Positions 37,261 to 50,625 are shown, counted from the stretch's first letter. The stretch: DNA of 64,000 bases from Straminergon stramineum (GCA_963920665.1 OY987267.1:14136001-14200000), one strand, 5' to 3'. A program made the numbers and translations. The notes: generated by a model not told the origin, from the sequence alone.

Positions 37261-38300
37261 TTTGACCAACTAGATGGAATTTGACTTTCTAATTGGGCAA
37301 AACCCTACCCTAATTATTGATGAAGCCCGACCCCCACTTACGAAGCTTGACTCCCTATTGGGCAAAACTCAACCCTCTACTAACAAAACCTCAAACCTTC
37401 CCAACTAGCGGTACCCAGCCCTTCCCCTTTTCGTCGGTGCCCAACCTTGTTAGCTGGGGTACCATTGGGTGTTGGGGCACTAGTGAGACGTTGGAGTGCT
37501 AGGCTTGGATATTTTCTAATGAGGAATTCCATACTACCTTATTTAATGGGAAAATTGATGGAGTTGGAGAAGAATGCCTAGTTATTTAAGGGGAGAAGAA
37601 CGAGGGGAGGAGATTGAATGGGCAATGGTCCTAGCTAAAGTCCCAGGTTGCCACCTAACTTAAATTAGTTGCCACTGGCTAATTTGGGAGACCAAACTTC
37701 GAATAGTTTTGAAACATGTTTTGGAAACAAAACTTTGGACATGGAAACCATGGGGGGTTATGGCTTCGCTTAAAAGCAGCTTTAACACACAACTAGAACC
37801 CTTTGACTTTAGGAGATTCAAAGCTTTGCCATCTTGGTGGGATCCACCAAGCTTTACACATACTTGGGCCCAACTTGTAGGTAACTATGCTAAACGTAAG
37901 GCACAGAGAACACTTAGAGGCCAAGGGTTAGTACAACTCAAGTTAGTATTGTGTCAACGCTCAACTAAAGGCCCCCCAAAGTGGCATTGCCAAGACATAT
38001 GGGGGGTTGCTCTAGGTTTAGTATACGGACAAAGAGAGAGCCTGGAAGACCCCCTCAAAGGATAACACAATACCACAACTTCTCGAAAGCTAAATCAGAA
38101 TGAACACTCAAGGCTTCAAAGGACTACAAATGGTTAGCAAGGAAGACTCAAAGTGCAAGGGACCCACAAGACTTCAAAAGCTCGAAAAACAACAACAATG
38201 GGCCAAAAGTGCCCTAGAAACACTGTTGCAAGGTTTTTCGTTTAAAATGCCAAAATTCCAACATAAATTAAACCCAACAGACCCAAATACAACAAATGGG
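37261..38300. other. Unassigned spacer segment between the methylase-like relic and the LTR-like unit
   Basis: More GC-balanced than its surroundings, with repeated ACCC/GGGCAAAACCC words at 37.3-37.5 kb. No protein motif is recognised on either strand. It could be the leader or internal region of a retrotransposon whose LTR-like part follows in inverted orientation. Confidence 0.35.
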
Positions 38301-39385
38301 GGTGAGTTGAGAGGAGAAGGGGTGCCCTTTTGTACACTTTCCCAAGCACCCACCTCCTCTCATTTATCTAAGATAAACCTATCACTTTAGATTTTCATCA
38401 TCATCATCCTCAAAGGTTTTTACTTTTTATGCTAGTCCAAGAATCTAACTTTTGGAGATTAACTTCAAATCACAAATGGATTGCACCATTGGCTTCAAAA
38501 GGCCATTTTCAATTGGAGGTGTCTTCCAATCCCTTTTCCTAACTTCAAAATCGCAACCAAACCTAGCACCAACTTAATGCCAAAATTGGGTAAAAACACA
38601 ACCTTTGGAGTTTGACTTTTTTTACATAAGTAACTAGCTTAAGCTCTTAAGTAATTATGGGGGAGTATGAAAAGACTTATTTTTTACTTCATTATGCTTC
38701 CATATGCTCTTAATCCGTTGGTCAACTCCACCGTGATCTTTAAATTATGTTGGTTGTCAAGGAATCTCACAGAATGTTCTAAAACTTGTTGGAGCATCTT
38801 ATTAATATAAAACAATCTCTTCTAATTTTTAGTGAGATTTTACCATCATCTAGATAATTTCTAGGAGTTTTCCATCGTAGGTTTTGGTAGTTGACCATCC
38901 AAAAGAGCATCTTTTGACTATCAAAAAATTCCAAATTTTTTTGTACAATCACTCATGGAATATTACAACACATGTGTAGGCTCATAGTTTTACTTTTACA
39001 CATCGGCCTAGGGGGAATAAAATCTACCCCCTTGTTTAAATATCAGTGCCCGAGGAATCTTTCACACTGGAGGGAATCTTAGCAAACCATCTTTGTTGTT
39101 GAGTCCCTGACATAATTCTAACCCAAAGTCATCCTCCCTCAGCCATAGATTCTTCTATGGTCCCCTTTTGCAGACCAATAATTTGGGTTCCGCTATTTCG
39201 TTGATGAAATGGGGAAACTGGAACCTATCGCTGGGAACTGACCTAAATACTTCATTGAGGTTCCCTTGACCAATTTTAGCTTAGACATGCCTCTCACTTG
39301 CGGAGTTTGAGCCTATTTTGTTAGTAACACATAATTCTCCAATTTACCACTATTAGTCAGGTAGGTGAGTAGAACATTGAGGGTG
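38300..39385 (-). repeat. LTR-like unit, minus orientation (partner of 18.06-19.17 kb)
   Basis: The reverse complement follows the 18.06-19.17 kb unit block by block. In this copy the TATA position reads GTGTACAAAAGGGC instead of GAGTATATAAGAGC, so the promoter is decayed. The two units are roughly 75-80% alike by eye. Confidence 0.5.
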
Positions 39386-40129
39386 CATAGGGTTCATAAC
39401 AACCATATTGTAATATTTATAAAATTTTCATTAGATTAACTTTGTGCCTAGATGTAAAAAAAATTCTTTTTACATAGGTGAATTAATAAACTCTTTCACA
39501 TACCCACAAAACTAATCTAGAGTGGTTTAGTATGAAATAAACAAAGTCTAGTTATACCAAAATATAAAAGCAACCCAAAGAACAAAAAAATATAATGTGA
39601 TTAATGTGAATCCATGCAACCCCAAAGCTCAATTCAACAAAACTCTTCTATGTAGCCACTAAAGTAATCCAAAATAATTAAAAAAACGTAGAAGATCGAT
39701 TTAATTGCACCAACCTACATAAATAGTTTGAAGCAAATTTAAACAAAATGACAATGTGATTAATATGAGTCCTTGCAAACCCAATGTTCAATTCGCTAAT
39801 AAAAACATCAAACCCTTCTACATATCCATTAATCCCTAAAGTACCATTGTCCCCTTATAGGAACAAAATGGATTTTGGGCATGCTCAAGATTTCAGTCTC
39901 AATGTTTGTTGTAATTTGTAAAAGAAATTCTTAAGATTCAAAAACACATGAGTTTTTTGGGAATATAATTTTTTTTCCTTTCAATTGATGCTCAAGATCA
40001 AAAGTTATAGCACAATAAGTCCAAATTTTTGTTGGGTGGAATGAAAAAAATCATTACAAAAAATTTAAATAAAAAATGAGTTTTTTTCTCATAGCTAATA
40101 TTTTTATCTACAAAAGAAGATTTGGTTTG

Positions 40130-40350
40130 TTCTATTTGGATGTGTTATATGAAAGTTATGGACAATCTTGTTTTTAAGCAATCAAAACATCTTTTTGAAA
40201 AAATAACTTGTAGGATTTATTCATGAACTCAATTTTCAGAATTTTTACAAAAACAAAATTTCACAAGGTTAAGATCTCTTGTTAGAACAATCTCACCGTT
40301 GTGTTTGTGTGTTTTAAATTCATCTCACAAGCTATTAACAATTTATTTTT
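40130..40350 (+). repeat. Diverged third copy of the repeat at the inner arm boundary
   Basis: Shares in order with 45.34-45.56 kb TATGAAAGTTAT, AATTCACTTTTCAGAATTTT or a variant, TTCACAAGGTTA, AACAATCTCACC and GCTATTAACAATTT. The same sequence forms the inner end of both arms, so the arms end inside a dispersed repeat. Confidence 0.6.
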
Positions 40351-42499
40351 TTCAATCTTAAACTCATTTCTACTTAACTAATTTTTAATGACTGAAAATT
40401 AAATTATAGTTTTTTGAACTTTTTTCTTGTAGACTCTCAACTCAATTCTTCAACATAAAAATTTAAAATTTCATACTCAATAGTGCAAAACTTTGAAGTT
40501 AAGAATACTCAAAGCCAAAAAATTTAATGAAGCAAGGTGCATCAAAATTTGTGTTTTGAACTTCAAAGGCAAATATCTTGCAATGTATGTTGTCAAAGTT
40601 TTTGAAATTTCTTCCACATGTTTTTACAATAGTCTAGTATAAGACCCTACACTTTGATGTACCAATAAAAAAAAGAAATTTAAGTTTTATGCTATTTGCA
40701 ATAAAAATGGTTGTTTTGAATGTGTTTTTTTTAATGGAAAAGACCTTTGGACTTTAGGGGTTAAAACAAAACCATTTTTGTTTTCTTAAAATAAACTAAA
40801 GAAGACTAAGGTAATAAAATACTAATAAAACCAATGTTCAATTCACTAATTTAAAGGGACATTTTTCTATATACCCACTAAATGAATCCAAAAGAATTAA
40901 AAAAAGTTAAATAAGGTGGTTGATGTAAATCTCGATGCAATTCCAATATGGAATTGAACAATTGAAATGGCAAGTCCTTGACTCCTTGTACCTATCTACC
41001 AAAATGACCTAAAAAGAAAAATTTTAAACAATGTTGAATTTACAACATTTAAATCTAATATACAAAGTGATTTTCTTACAAAGACCCTTATCTTGTTTTT
41101 ATTATAGGTTACGACAATGGAAAATTCTTACCCAATTCTTTCACAATTTGTACTACATCACATTTTAGAGATAGGTATTGTTCTAAATGAATATCTAAAA
41201 AAATGTGTAAATTTTAGTTGCTAGCAATAGAATTTGTCAATCTTTAACTTCAGGAGAAGAATCCTATGGTACATTAGATGAGTGGGTACCCAAAAGAACC
41301 AAGTGCACTCCCTTGGTTCAAATTGGTCTCATAGCATATGCACTTCAAGTGTCTACGCCTGTCTTTGTATGAGCTCCAATTTGTCACCGGAGATTCACTA
41401 TTTTCTTTTTTTGTGTTTTGCAGTTTTCAATGTAGTTTTATATACAAAAATCTCCTCCAAAATGTAGAACCAAAATAGGCATGTTACATGCCAATATTGC
41501 ATTTGGTCTAAAAAAAGACTGTTGTAGTTAGAATATCCCAAATAATCAGTTGTATAGAGGTTCCTTTGTCGTATTGCCACAAACAAAAAGATTCAGATTT
41601 TTTTTGATACAAAGACAAATGTGAGAAATGAAGGAAGCAATTGAAATTTTCTTTTTGGACAAAATAAGAATTTTTTTTAAGAGTATAGGCCAATTGGCCC
41701 AACAAAGTCTCTAGACTATCCCAAATCATCAAAAAGTGTTTCTATAATGGTCATCTTACCACTAAAAGCTAATACAACATTTTCTACCATGGCTACAAGA
41801 TTTCCTAACATAGCCATGACATGGAGTAAAAAAATAACTTTTTATGTCAAGTTTACACTAGAAAGGTGCAAGTGTCCTATGGCAATTATTGTTAAGTCCT
41901 TAACCATCTCCCAAGGCATTGATTATAGTCACAAATCAATCTATTGTAGTCCTAATCCCATTTATTAGAAAAAATGTGTCATGCATTGATATAAGTCTCT
42001 CATGGGCAGTTCCCTAGGAGCCTGTCATGGAAGATTGGCCTATCATAGGCAAGTTTACCTTATACTAATTAAAGCGCAACCTTTGAGCCAAAATTTGTGA
42101 TGCCATGATAACCAATCTTTTAAGACATATTATTTATTGAGATGGAGCGAGGATGATCATCAATATGTTTCTTTGCTGGATAAAAATTTGGCACTTCCTA
42201 CATTACATTTTCCTAGAGGTTTGAAGATGCAATGATTGTCAATCTACGTGAATCAAGGGCTTTAAATAGATTTTAGTTTTAGACTTATTTTGGGGTAGGA
42301 CTCAAGCACCACATGTCTATCTTGGCTTGTCCATGAAAATGTGGTTATTGAATAATAAGGAAAAGTCAATTTATTTCTAATTAAAACATAGCATCAATGA
42401 AATTTGATTTTAAAGACATGGAAACCACACATTGAATTAGAAAGCATGATTTATTTATGATATTGGTGGATTATCTAACATTGTTTGAGATGTCTTTAT

Positions 42500-42960
42500 A
42501 TTCAAGTGTCTTGTTGGATTTGGGTCAAGTAGAGTTAAAATGACACAAGCATTTAATCACATGCTAGGATCCTTTGATGTTATTATGGAAAAATAATTGA
42601 AGATATTCAAGTGAGGCTGACAATAAGCTTAAAAAGAAAAGTTTACTATTCCTAACTACATTGGGCCATGATTTCTTGATCTAAAGACTTGTAAAATGTA
42701 TCATTAATAACAATTAAGAGAAATAATTTGGTATTGGTTTATAAACAAAGTTGCAAATTTTGAATTTTGAATTACTCTAGGGAATTACTCCAGGGAATTA
42801 CTTTTGCATGGTATGATTTTCAATTGCTATCAAAAAAATTAGTATTAAACTATTAATTAGATTCAAAAATTTGAAAAAAGAAATTTGCTCCATTATTAAT
42901 TACATCCTAAACATTTTCAATTTCAAAATAATTTTTTCTTTAATGGATTTGTCAATTTCA
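42500..42960 (+). repeat. Decayed dispersed repeat, copy 2 (partner at 15.54-16.81 kb)
   Basis: Contains CACATGCTAGGATCCTTTGA, AGAGAAATAATTTGGTATTG, GCATGGTATGATTTTCAATT and ATCCTAAACATT in the same order as the partner. Confidence 0.5.
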
Positions 42961-43446
42961 AAATATTTTTTTAATTTTTATGATTTAGAAATTAATACTT
43001 GGGCATGACTATTCTTTGCACTACTGGTGACAATTTGATTGAAGGTCTCAAATTTAAAATAGCATTGAAGAAATTTTCCTAAAATAAATTTATAATTAAA
43101 TATTGAAAATTCAAATTTTTATACCTCAAGTAATTTTAGACATGTTATACAATGTCTACAAGATGGTAGGCTAGGTAAATTGTTTCTTTCCCTTTTAATC
43201 AAATTTTTGGAATCTTTCTAATATGAATTGAATAAAAGAGTCTAGTTGAAAAATTTCAAAGGATAGTTCCTTTTTTGGTTTAATTCATATGGCAATAAAC
43301 GTGGTAGAAATTGAATTAGTATTGTTATGAATGAGGGAGGATTATTTCTATTGTAAATCTGAATTTATCTTTTTATCACAAGGTGACTCATATAGGTAGT
43401 TTTCTATAAAGACTATGATGTATGTGCTTATCAATGGACTAAAAGT

Positions 43447-43534
43447 CACTAGAAGAAAACTGTGTTGCAATGAATGTAGTTTACAAAAAATGTGGGCTAG
43501 CATTTGTTCACTACAACATAGTTTTCTTCTAGTG
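43447..43534. mobile_element. 88 bp CACTA-type MITE, TSD AGT
   Basis: CACTAGAAGAAAACTGTGTT at the left is mirrored by the reverse complement of the right end, CACTAGAAGAAAACTATGTT. AGT stands on both sides (43444-43446 and 43535-43537). The element is almost all inverted repeat and can form a hairpin. Confidence 0.8.
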
Positions 43535-44099
43535 AGTGCTCATTATATAATTTTTTTCTTTTAACAAAATTAGGTGTGTTACTAAAAATGTCAATACACA
43601 TTCATCAAAATTCTATAAATTGATTGAGATTTTTCAATTAAGTTGAGCACCATCTAATGTATGTATATAGAAACTTATTGAACATTGTTTAAGTTAAAAA
43701 GAATTGAAGGTTATCTCTATCCCAAGTCAAATTTTAAAATTTCATTTTAAAATTTTTTTAAAATACAAAATTTCAACTCTATATTTCACATTCCATTGTC
43801 ATTATTAGTTTATCAATTCATTTAGCTTTGAAGATCCACTTTATGCCCACTTCGGCAATATCACTTCCAAGTGTTTTTTGAACTTTTAAATGATGTCATA
43901 TACTATGACCCCCTTCCAAATTTTGAACTTAAATTTTTAGACTTTTGGTTTAAATTTTTTTTAAATTTGTAATGATACGTGATATTTTAATTTCTTGATA
44001 AATATACAAAAAAATTATAATTCTAAGGAATATATGTTTCCAAATTTTTTTCAATTAATAATAGCATTTAATGTTATAAATTTTTTATAAGTTTATAAA

Positions 44100-44560
44100 T
44101 CAATTTGTATTTGCGTGATTGCAAGAATAATTTAGTGCCCTTTTTCTTGTCCCACTTGACCTTAGACAAGTGTTTTTTTGCTCATAACTTTTGCCTAGTA
44201 TGTCAATTTTATATGAAATTTGTAATGAAGGTACATATAGTAGTTGTAGACATTGAATAAATTTTTTTACTTTTTTGAAATTAGATTACTACTTTTAAAT
44301 AGCTCCCAATTGGATGTCTATTTTTGCCTTTTAGGTGGGGTACTTTTTTCGGCCCAAAAATGCAAATTTGAATGTCAAAATTGGGATACAATTACTTCTA
44401 CTAAAGTTACACAAGCCCATAAAAAGATTTTTCTAGGAATAGTAAAGTGCCCACCTTCCACATGTGTTGAAAGTGCACTACTTTTGCTCAAGTGTAGAGG
44501 ACACAATTTTTCCCAAAATGTAAATTGTAGTTGAGAAAGAGCACCTTTGAGTTAGGAAAA
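44100..44560 (-). repeat. Dispersed repeat (partner at 55.15-55.62 kb, opposite strand)
   Basis: The reverse complement aligns with 55150-55620 over about 450 bp: GTGGAAGGTGGGCACTTTAC against GTGGGCAACCAACATGTTGC, then AAAAGTTATGAGCAAAAAAA followed by CACTTGTC in both. A 93-codon frame at 44253-44534 runs through it but the partner does not preserve it, so I do not call a gene. Confidence 0.55.
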
Positions 44561-45278
44561 ATGGTAAATTTTTATTTTATTTTTATAAATATTTTTCTTA
44601 ATTTAAAAAAAATCAAACATCAAACTATGGCCATTTCCTTGGTATTTTCCATTGCTCTCTTTCCATGCATAACTTTTAGAGATAAATTTTTCTAAGTCTG
44701 AATTTTTCCAAACATTTTACTTTTAATGCTTAGAAATTATCCATGTTTTCTTTCATGTAAAAAAATTTTATTCCAAAATTCATAGTACCCACACAAATAG
44801 GCCATTTTGAAACAAAAATAGTGTTGTTGCAACAACTCACCTCTAAACTCTTCAACTTTCATTGGCTTCCTCTTGAAAAATAGTGGTGGTTCTTATTGGT
44901 GCAAGGTGACTATTCAAGGCCTGGATAGGAATTAAAGTAGAAACAAAAATGGCTCCATAACCTCAATTACAAATGTCACTTTTCCTAATGTTCCTATATA
45001 ATCTTGAGAAATGAGACCATAGTCGTCTTTAGATCAAGGTCATTAACCCAAAGTCACTCTTTGAGGACACTTGACAAGTTTCTACAAGCTCCTATGATAG
45101 TATGATCCCTACTTTTAGCATAATCTTAAAAAAACAATTCAATATACAACACAACTAAGGTTATGGAAAATATAATTTTCATTTCAATTTGTGCCTAGAA
45201 AAAAGTTCTACCACAAAAAGCTAAAAATAGTTTAAAAGGGGAAAAAACCAACACAAAAATTTGAAACAAAACTATATT

Positions 45279-48200
45279 TACATTATTTTTAACCAATATA
45301 GATTTTGTGTCTTTCAAAAAATTATTTGGTTTGTTTCATTAGGATAACTACTATGAAAGTTATTGATCATCTTTTTTTGTAGATAGTCATAGCATCTTCT
45401 CAACAAAATAATATAATGGATTCACTTTTGAATTCACTTTTCAGAATTTTCTAAGAAGGAAAAGTTTCACAAGGTTAGTTTGATTATTAAAACAATCTCA
45501 CCATTGGGATTACAATAGTGTGTTTCAATTCCATTTTAAAGCTATTAACAATTTCATGTTTACCCTCTATTATGTACCAACATCTCCTTAAAATTCTTTA
45601 AAGAATGAAAACTGCATTTTGTAGATAATTATACATTTACTATATTTTAGAAGTAATTATAAATTTTCTACATTCTATAGGTATTCATACATTTAAATTT
45701 AAATTTTTATTACAAAATTCCCAATTCATTTAATTGTGATTAGATTGATTAAATTCAAAACCTAAATTGGAATCGTTTTTAGTCAAGAAGATTCAAGGTC
45801 TGTTCACCCTGATGCCAAGAAACTGTAGTTCCTTTACTTTGGAATCGAATATATTGCAAAGGCTGTCATCATCTCTATGATATTTCTCCCAGAAATTGGG
45901 TTCACTTGCATTGCAACATCCTGAGGGCAGACTAACAATATAATAACTTCAAAAAACAATTTGCACACCTTCCTCTGGAAATGTGAAATCTGGGTGACTA
46001 TTTGCAGCGAAGTTGTCAACTCTGTAGACTATCGGATGAGTGCCCACAAAGTGCCAAGGTAGATTGCTTTTTCTTATTCGTAGATCTCTTCGATTGGAAA
46101 ATCAATTGCTACGGGGCACAACACTTCAAGTGAGGTAGCTTTACCTAATACCAGCCAAATGTAAAGTCCTCATTGATTCTAGAGTAGGAATGTAAAACTA
46201 TAGTGCATGTTTTGTTGTGAAGTAATGTGAGTTAAGGCATATACTCCTGTCGTAAATTCTCATCATAGAATCAATGAAGGCTCTACATTTGGGTGGTATA
46301 GGGTCAACGAGTGGTAATGCGTTTTCCTACCTAAAGAGAAACTAATTCCAATACCACCTGTGCCCTCGTCCTCTTAAGGAATCTATAACAGTGAGGACAT
46401 ATTGAGTATGAGAATGTGACCCACCAAAACATCTGATCTTCTGCTAAGTTTCTTAACATGGGCCAAAAACGATTTGGACCCTGGTACATATGGTATCCAG
46501 CCGACACAAACGTAGGTGCAGTGGAAATGGAGGATGTTTATAAAAACAATTTCATGGATGGCGAGTGCTTGCAAGGAACCTTCACACCCGAAGTGACGGT
46601 TTTCGGTAGTTTCACCTTATCTGTTCACTGTGACCCTGAAGTACGGTGTTTCCATATCGTCCCCCACTGCTGGGAAAACATGGGATCCTCAACTCTCAAG
46701 CATTGCATCTACGTCAGTCATCATTGAAGATCTGACAGTCAACCCCGGAGGCAAATATAAACCACAGCAAATGATTGCTCCACACCAAATATCTCTCGCC
46801 AGGCGAAAACCAAAAATCTACACCATCGCTCGAAAGGACGCAACACATTCTCGAACCCTCATCAAATGTGAAATCAGTTCCAGGACTCTAGAAATTCAGC
46901 ATGCACAGCACCGACATACATCACCCAAACGCCCCAGAACAGAAAACACGGACCCGTACGTCAGCACACGCCTCCAGAACACAACAAACATAAACCAGCA
47001 GGTGGCGAATCCATCGCCCCCAAAGGAACACATCCAATCACTCACAGGTGAAAAAATGCCCAACCCAAGCTGTGCACTTGAGAATCATCCATCACTGACA
47101 ACAACAAGAGCACGGATGGCCAACAAAAAGCTGTGCTTGCCTATTCATACAATCAGTCCGATCCTGGTCACCGTTGGCGCCCAGATCCACTCCCGCCCAA
47201 GCACCCACCCACTGACCAAAATCCCCAGCGGAGTCCAAATGTACAAAAACAAGTCGGCAACGAAAAGAAAACTACAGAAAGAAAAAAAAAAAAAACCTAA
47301 GTCCGCCACCAATCCTCCCCTCCCCCTGTCCCTTCCACTCCTTTCCAGCGGCCCCCGGGAACAGCTTCACTCCCGATGCCAACGGAGATCAAACCACGGC
47401 CTCCTACTACAGTCAGTGTTTTCTACTTCGCGGAGAGACGGCTCTACTGCAGACTCCCACAAGAATTCAAATGTCAGTCTGCGCTTTGCATTGCTTTTGC
47501 TTTTACTACACGGGGCCATCACGAATCCACTCGTGAGCCCACCACTGCCAATAGGTCGATCCGCCGGCGGCCTGCCACTTGCGACGCGACCATCAGTCCT
47601 CCAGGTCCTCGTCCTCCTGCACGCCAACGCAAAACGAACCCGGTCAGACTCACCACCGCATCGACAAGAAACCCAAGCGAAAAGCACCAACTCCAACTCC
47701 TTGCAACCCAGAAAGTGTGAAGAGGAAAAAAGAAATCTCGGTCAGGGGGGAAGCATCCGTCTCACATCCTCCTCATCCTCGTCGTCGTCGTGGATCTCAG
47801 ACTTCGACTTGTCGGACTCCTCGGCTTCCGCCTCCTCCTCCTCGTCGTCCTCCTGTAAACAACAACACACGCCACTATCAGAAACACGGACACCACGCTA
47901 TCAGAAAGTAATAAAACACTTCCTAGTGTCCAGTTACGAGTCACCGTCGCTAGCAACACAGCGTACCTGCTTCTTCTTGTACGAAGCCAGAGTCTTGTCG
48001 TACTCCGATTTCTTCTGCACAGCCTTGGCCATGAACGGCTGCTTCTCCTGCACATCCAAAAGAGCGGAAACAAACTCCTTCAGCAACAGGCTTCCGCTGC
48101 CAAGACATCAAGAAAAGATGGACATGCACATACATATCAAGCACATCGGTCCCGACATCCAGCATTCAGTCACCGACAACAGTACTCACAACCGCAAACA

Positions 48201-50625
48201 AAACCATGCTCAAAAAATAAAACGAGGCCTCACCGCTTCAGACATCGATTTCCATCGCTCCCCTCCAGCCTTGCCCACGGCGGCCACGCCCTTCACGTCA
48301 GGGTGGTCCTTCTTAAACTCTTGCCTGAACTCGTTCCTGTTCCAACAACACCCCTCGTCACGTCAGGCCCATCCCTCACCCAAAAAAAGAACAAAAAAAC
48401 ACAGAAACGCCAGAAAAATTACAAAATAAAAAGAGGCACAACCCTGCATTATGTTCCGTGCCTCGCCACTCACAAGAAGATGAAGAATGCGGTCTGGGGA
48501 CGCTTCGGGGCATTCGGGTCCTTCACTTTCTTGGCAGGCTTCACCTTCTTTGCCTTGGACTCCTTCAAGGCTCCCTTCCTCTTCTTGATTTCCCTGCCAA
48601 CACAGAAACCAAGCAAGCACCGTCAGATCACCACCCACATGACATGACACCACCTTCAAAAACATGAACACGCCAGCAACCAACACACTTACTTGTCCTG
48701 CACCTTCGTCGGTGCCTTCTCCTTCACCACGGCGCCAGCTCCTTTCTTGCCCTTGGCTTCCTTCATCTTGGCTGCTCGGGCCTGCGGACACACGATTGCA
48801 CAAACACGCCTCCGTCAACTCACCTCTCAGTCCGGACGCTACGACCAATGGACTTGACATCAAAATCGTCAAACGTGCACTCCAGACTATTCCATCCCCA
48901 ACCAACGCACGAACAAACGAAGAAGACGCGCCTACTGCAACAACACGGACCCACTAACCACTCCCCCTCCACAAACCAAACACTCGACCAAAGCTCACAC
49001 GCCACTGCAATCCAAAGTCGCACCTCCCGCTCTGCGGCGCCACCCCTCCATCCCCTCACACTCCCCCATCACTCCCACGGTCGACGAAACCCACGCCTCC
49101 ACGAACAATTACCTGGTCCGCCGAAAGACGCCACGCTCCAGAACAGAACTGGAAACCCCGACGAGAATTCCCAGAACTACGCTCGCATTCCCACCCACCA
49201 CCCTAAATCAAACCCAAACAAGTCTCACACTCCCAACCCAAACACGAGAGACGCAACCCCGACCACACCCGGAACCCAATCAAGCTCCCAACGTGGCCAC
49301 CGCGCTGCATGGTGTCATGAGCACAGAGGACCCAATTCGTCACCCGAATGGACAACAGACCTCGACCTAAACCATCGCGCACCACACTCCGCAAATACAG
49401 GACCCCCAACCCCACCCACCCAAAACAAACGACTTTCCACCCAAAAGCACCAGCCACAAACGAAATCCCAAGGCCTCAACCAGAAAACGAGCGATTCGGT
49501 CCCATCCTGGCGCGGGGAAAAATCCGACCAGACGGGAAAGCCGCGCAGGGGGGAGCAGCTAGACAGAACAGAAAGGAAGGACAAAGAGAGACGAACGAGA
49601 GGGAGAGGGAGAGAGAGAGAGACGGAGAGGGAGGGAGGGCCAGACTCGGCGATGGCGAGAACACAGACACAAGGAAGGGGCTTGGCAAAGGAAGGGGACT
49701 ACTCACACGAAGGAACAAAGGAGAGCGTTGGTGTAGTTCAGTTGCCTGTGCGTTGGGCTTGACGTTGAGCGAGGGTTTGCTCTCTCTCAAAGGAAGGCGG
49801 ACGATACCTTCTCTTGCAGCCCTCGACTGGAAGGGAGGAAGGGAGAGGCGACACTACCGTTTGCCTTGGACCGGGCCGGGCACGGGCTAGGCAGGGCGGA
49901 ACCGGCCGGGTGCGGCGAATGTGGGGGACTGGGGGACGGGAATAGTGCTGATAGAAACTAGGGATTATGAGGTGGCACGAGAATATGCTGAGTTGGAATG
50001 GATTCGGACTGGGGCTGCCCGGGCTGCCCGCTTCGACTTCGGCAACGGGGTTGTGCGGTGGGGCTCGGCTCGGTCGGGCAGCCCAGCTCGAATCCCCTTC
50101 CCGTTTGAGCCTGGGCTTTCTTCCTGTTTCCCGCCCACGCAGTGGTCACCCTGCCCCCTTCTTTCTCCCGCCACCGTCTCCCGCCACCACCGAGTACTCG
50201 TGTCGCTCTGAAAAACCCCAAACGCCGCCTGCCAAGTGGTCGTAACTTCAGTTACCGTGCATCGGTTTGCATTTGGAGCGCAGGACGTCAGACTCCTGTC
50301 CTGAACGCAAGGTTTCAGTGTGCACTCAGAAGCCCCGCTTGAGTTGAAATGAAATGAAATGAATGTGCTCTGTGCATATTTCAGGACCGATCCAGGGCGC
50401 TAAACTTTGTGTGCCTCAATCTGCAATTTGAGAGGATTTCATAGCGGTCTTTTTGAACGGCATCACTACGAACTCCAGTTGTTTGTGGGACTCCGTTGGC
50501 CCCTTCCATTTCCAAGCCAGGACGTCCATTGGGTTTGCATCATGGCGAGCTGGTCCACAAGTTGCCTCCCAGTGTGCTTCAAACCGAGCTTCTTTTTCTG
50601 CGTATGCAGTTTCGATGCTTTCGAT
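45279..50625 (-). repeat. Right arm of the 5,347 bp perfect inverted duplication
   Basis: Exact reverse complement of 26598-31944 wherever compared (coordinate sum 77223). The outer end at 50625 falls on the GAT target duplication of a CACTA MITE. The inner end at 45279 falls inside a dispersed repeat that also has a diverged copy at 40.1 kb. It holds the second HMGB gene, its promoter/leader (48767-49923) and its 3' flank. Confidence 0.9.
47593..48766 (-). CDS. HMGB-type high-mobility-group chromatin protein (right copy)
   Basis: Nucleotide-identical inverted copy of the gene at 28457-29630. Exons on the minus strand: 48766-48693, 48593-48474, 48336-48234, 48047-47967, 47852-47766, 47616-47593; 162 residues with a basic N-terminus, one HMG box and an acidic tail. 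Promoter, leader intron and 3' flank are copied too, so nothing in the sequence predicts different regulation. The two genes point toward each other across the 13.3 kb spacer. The 599-codon frame on the opposite strand (46630-48429) is an antisense shadow. Confidence 0.88.

Larger units (their letters stand above)
39386..43446. other. AT-rich spacer segment without genes
   Basis: Long AT-rich stretch. It contains dispersed-repeat copies at 40.13-40.35 and 42.5-42.96 kb and a piece near 41.4-41.5 kb related to 17.9-18.0 kb. Short open frames (for example 41747-41968) have no recognisable motif. Confidence 0.55.

Noticed and set aside
44253..44534. 93-codon frame
   Set aside because: Lies in a dispersed repeat whose other copy (55.15-55.62 kb) does not keep it.
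26598..50625. Simple hairpin-read assembly artefact as full explanation of the inverted arms
   Set aside because: A fold-back read would have little or no spacer and identical outer flanks; here there is a 13.3 kb unique spacer, a MITE in one copy only and diverged outer homology. An artefact copying only the inner arm is still possible.
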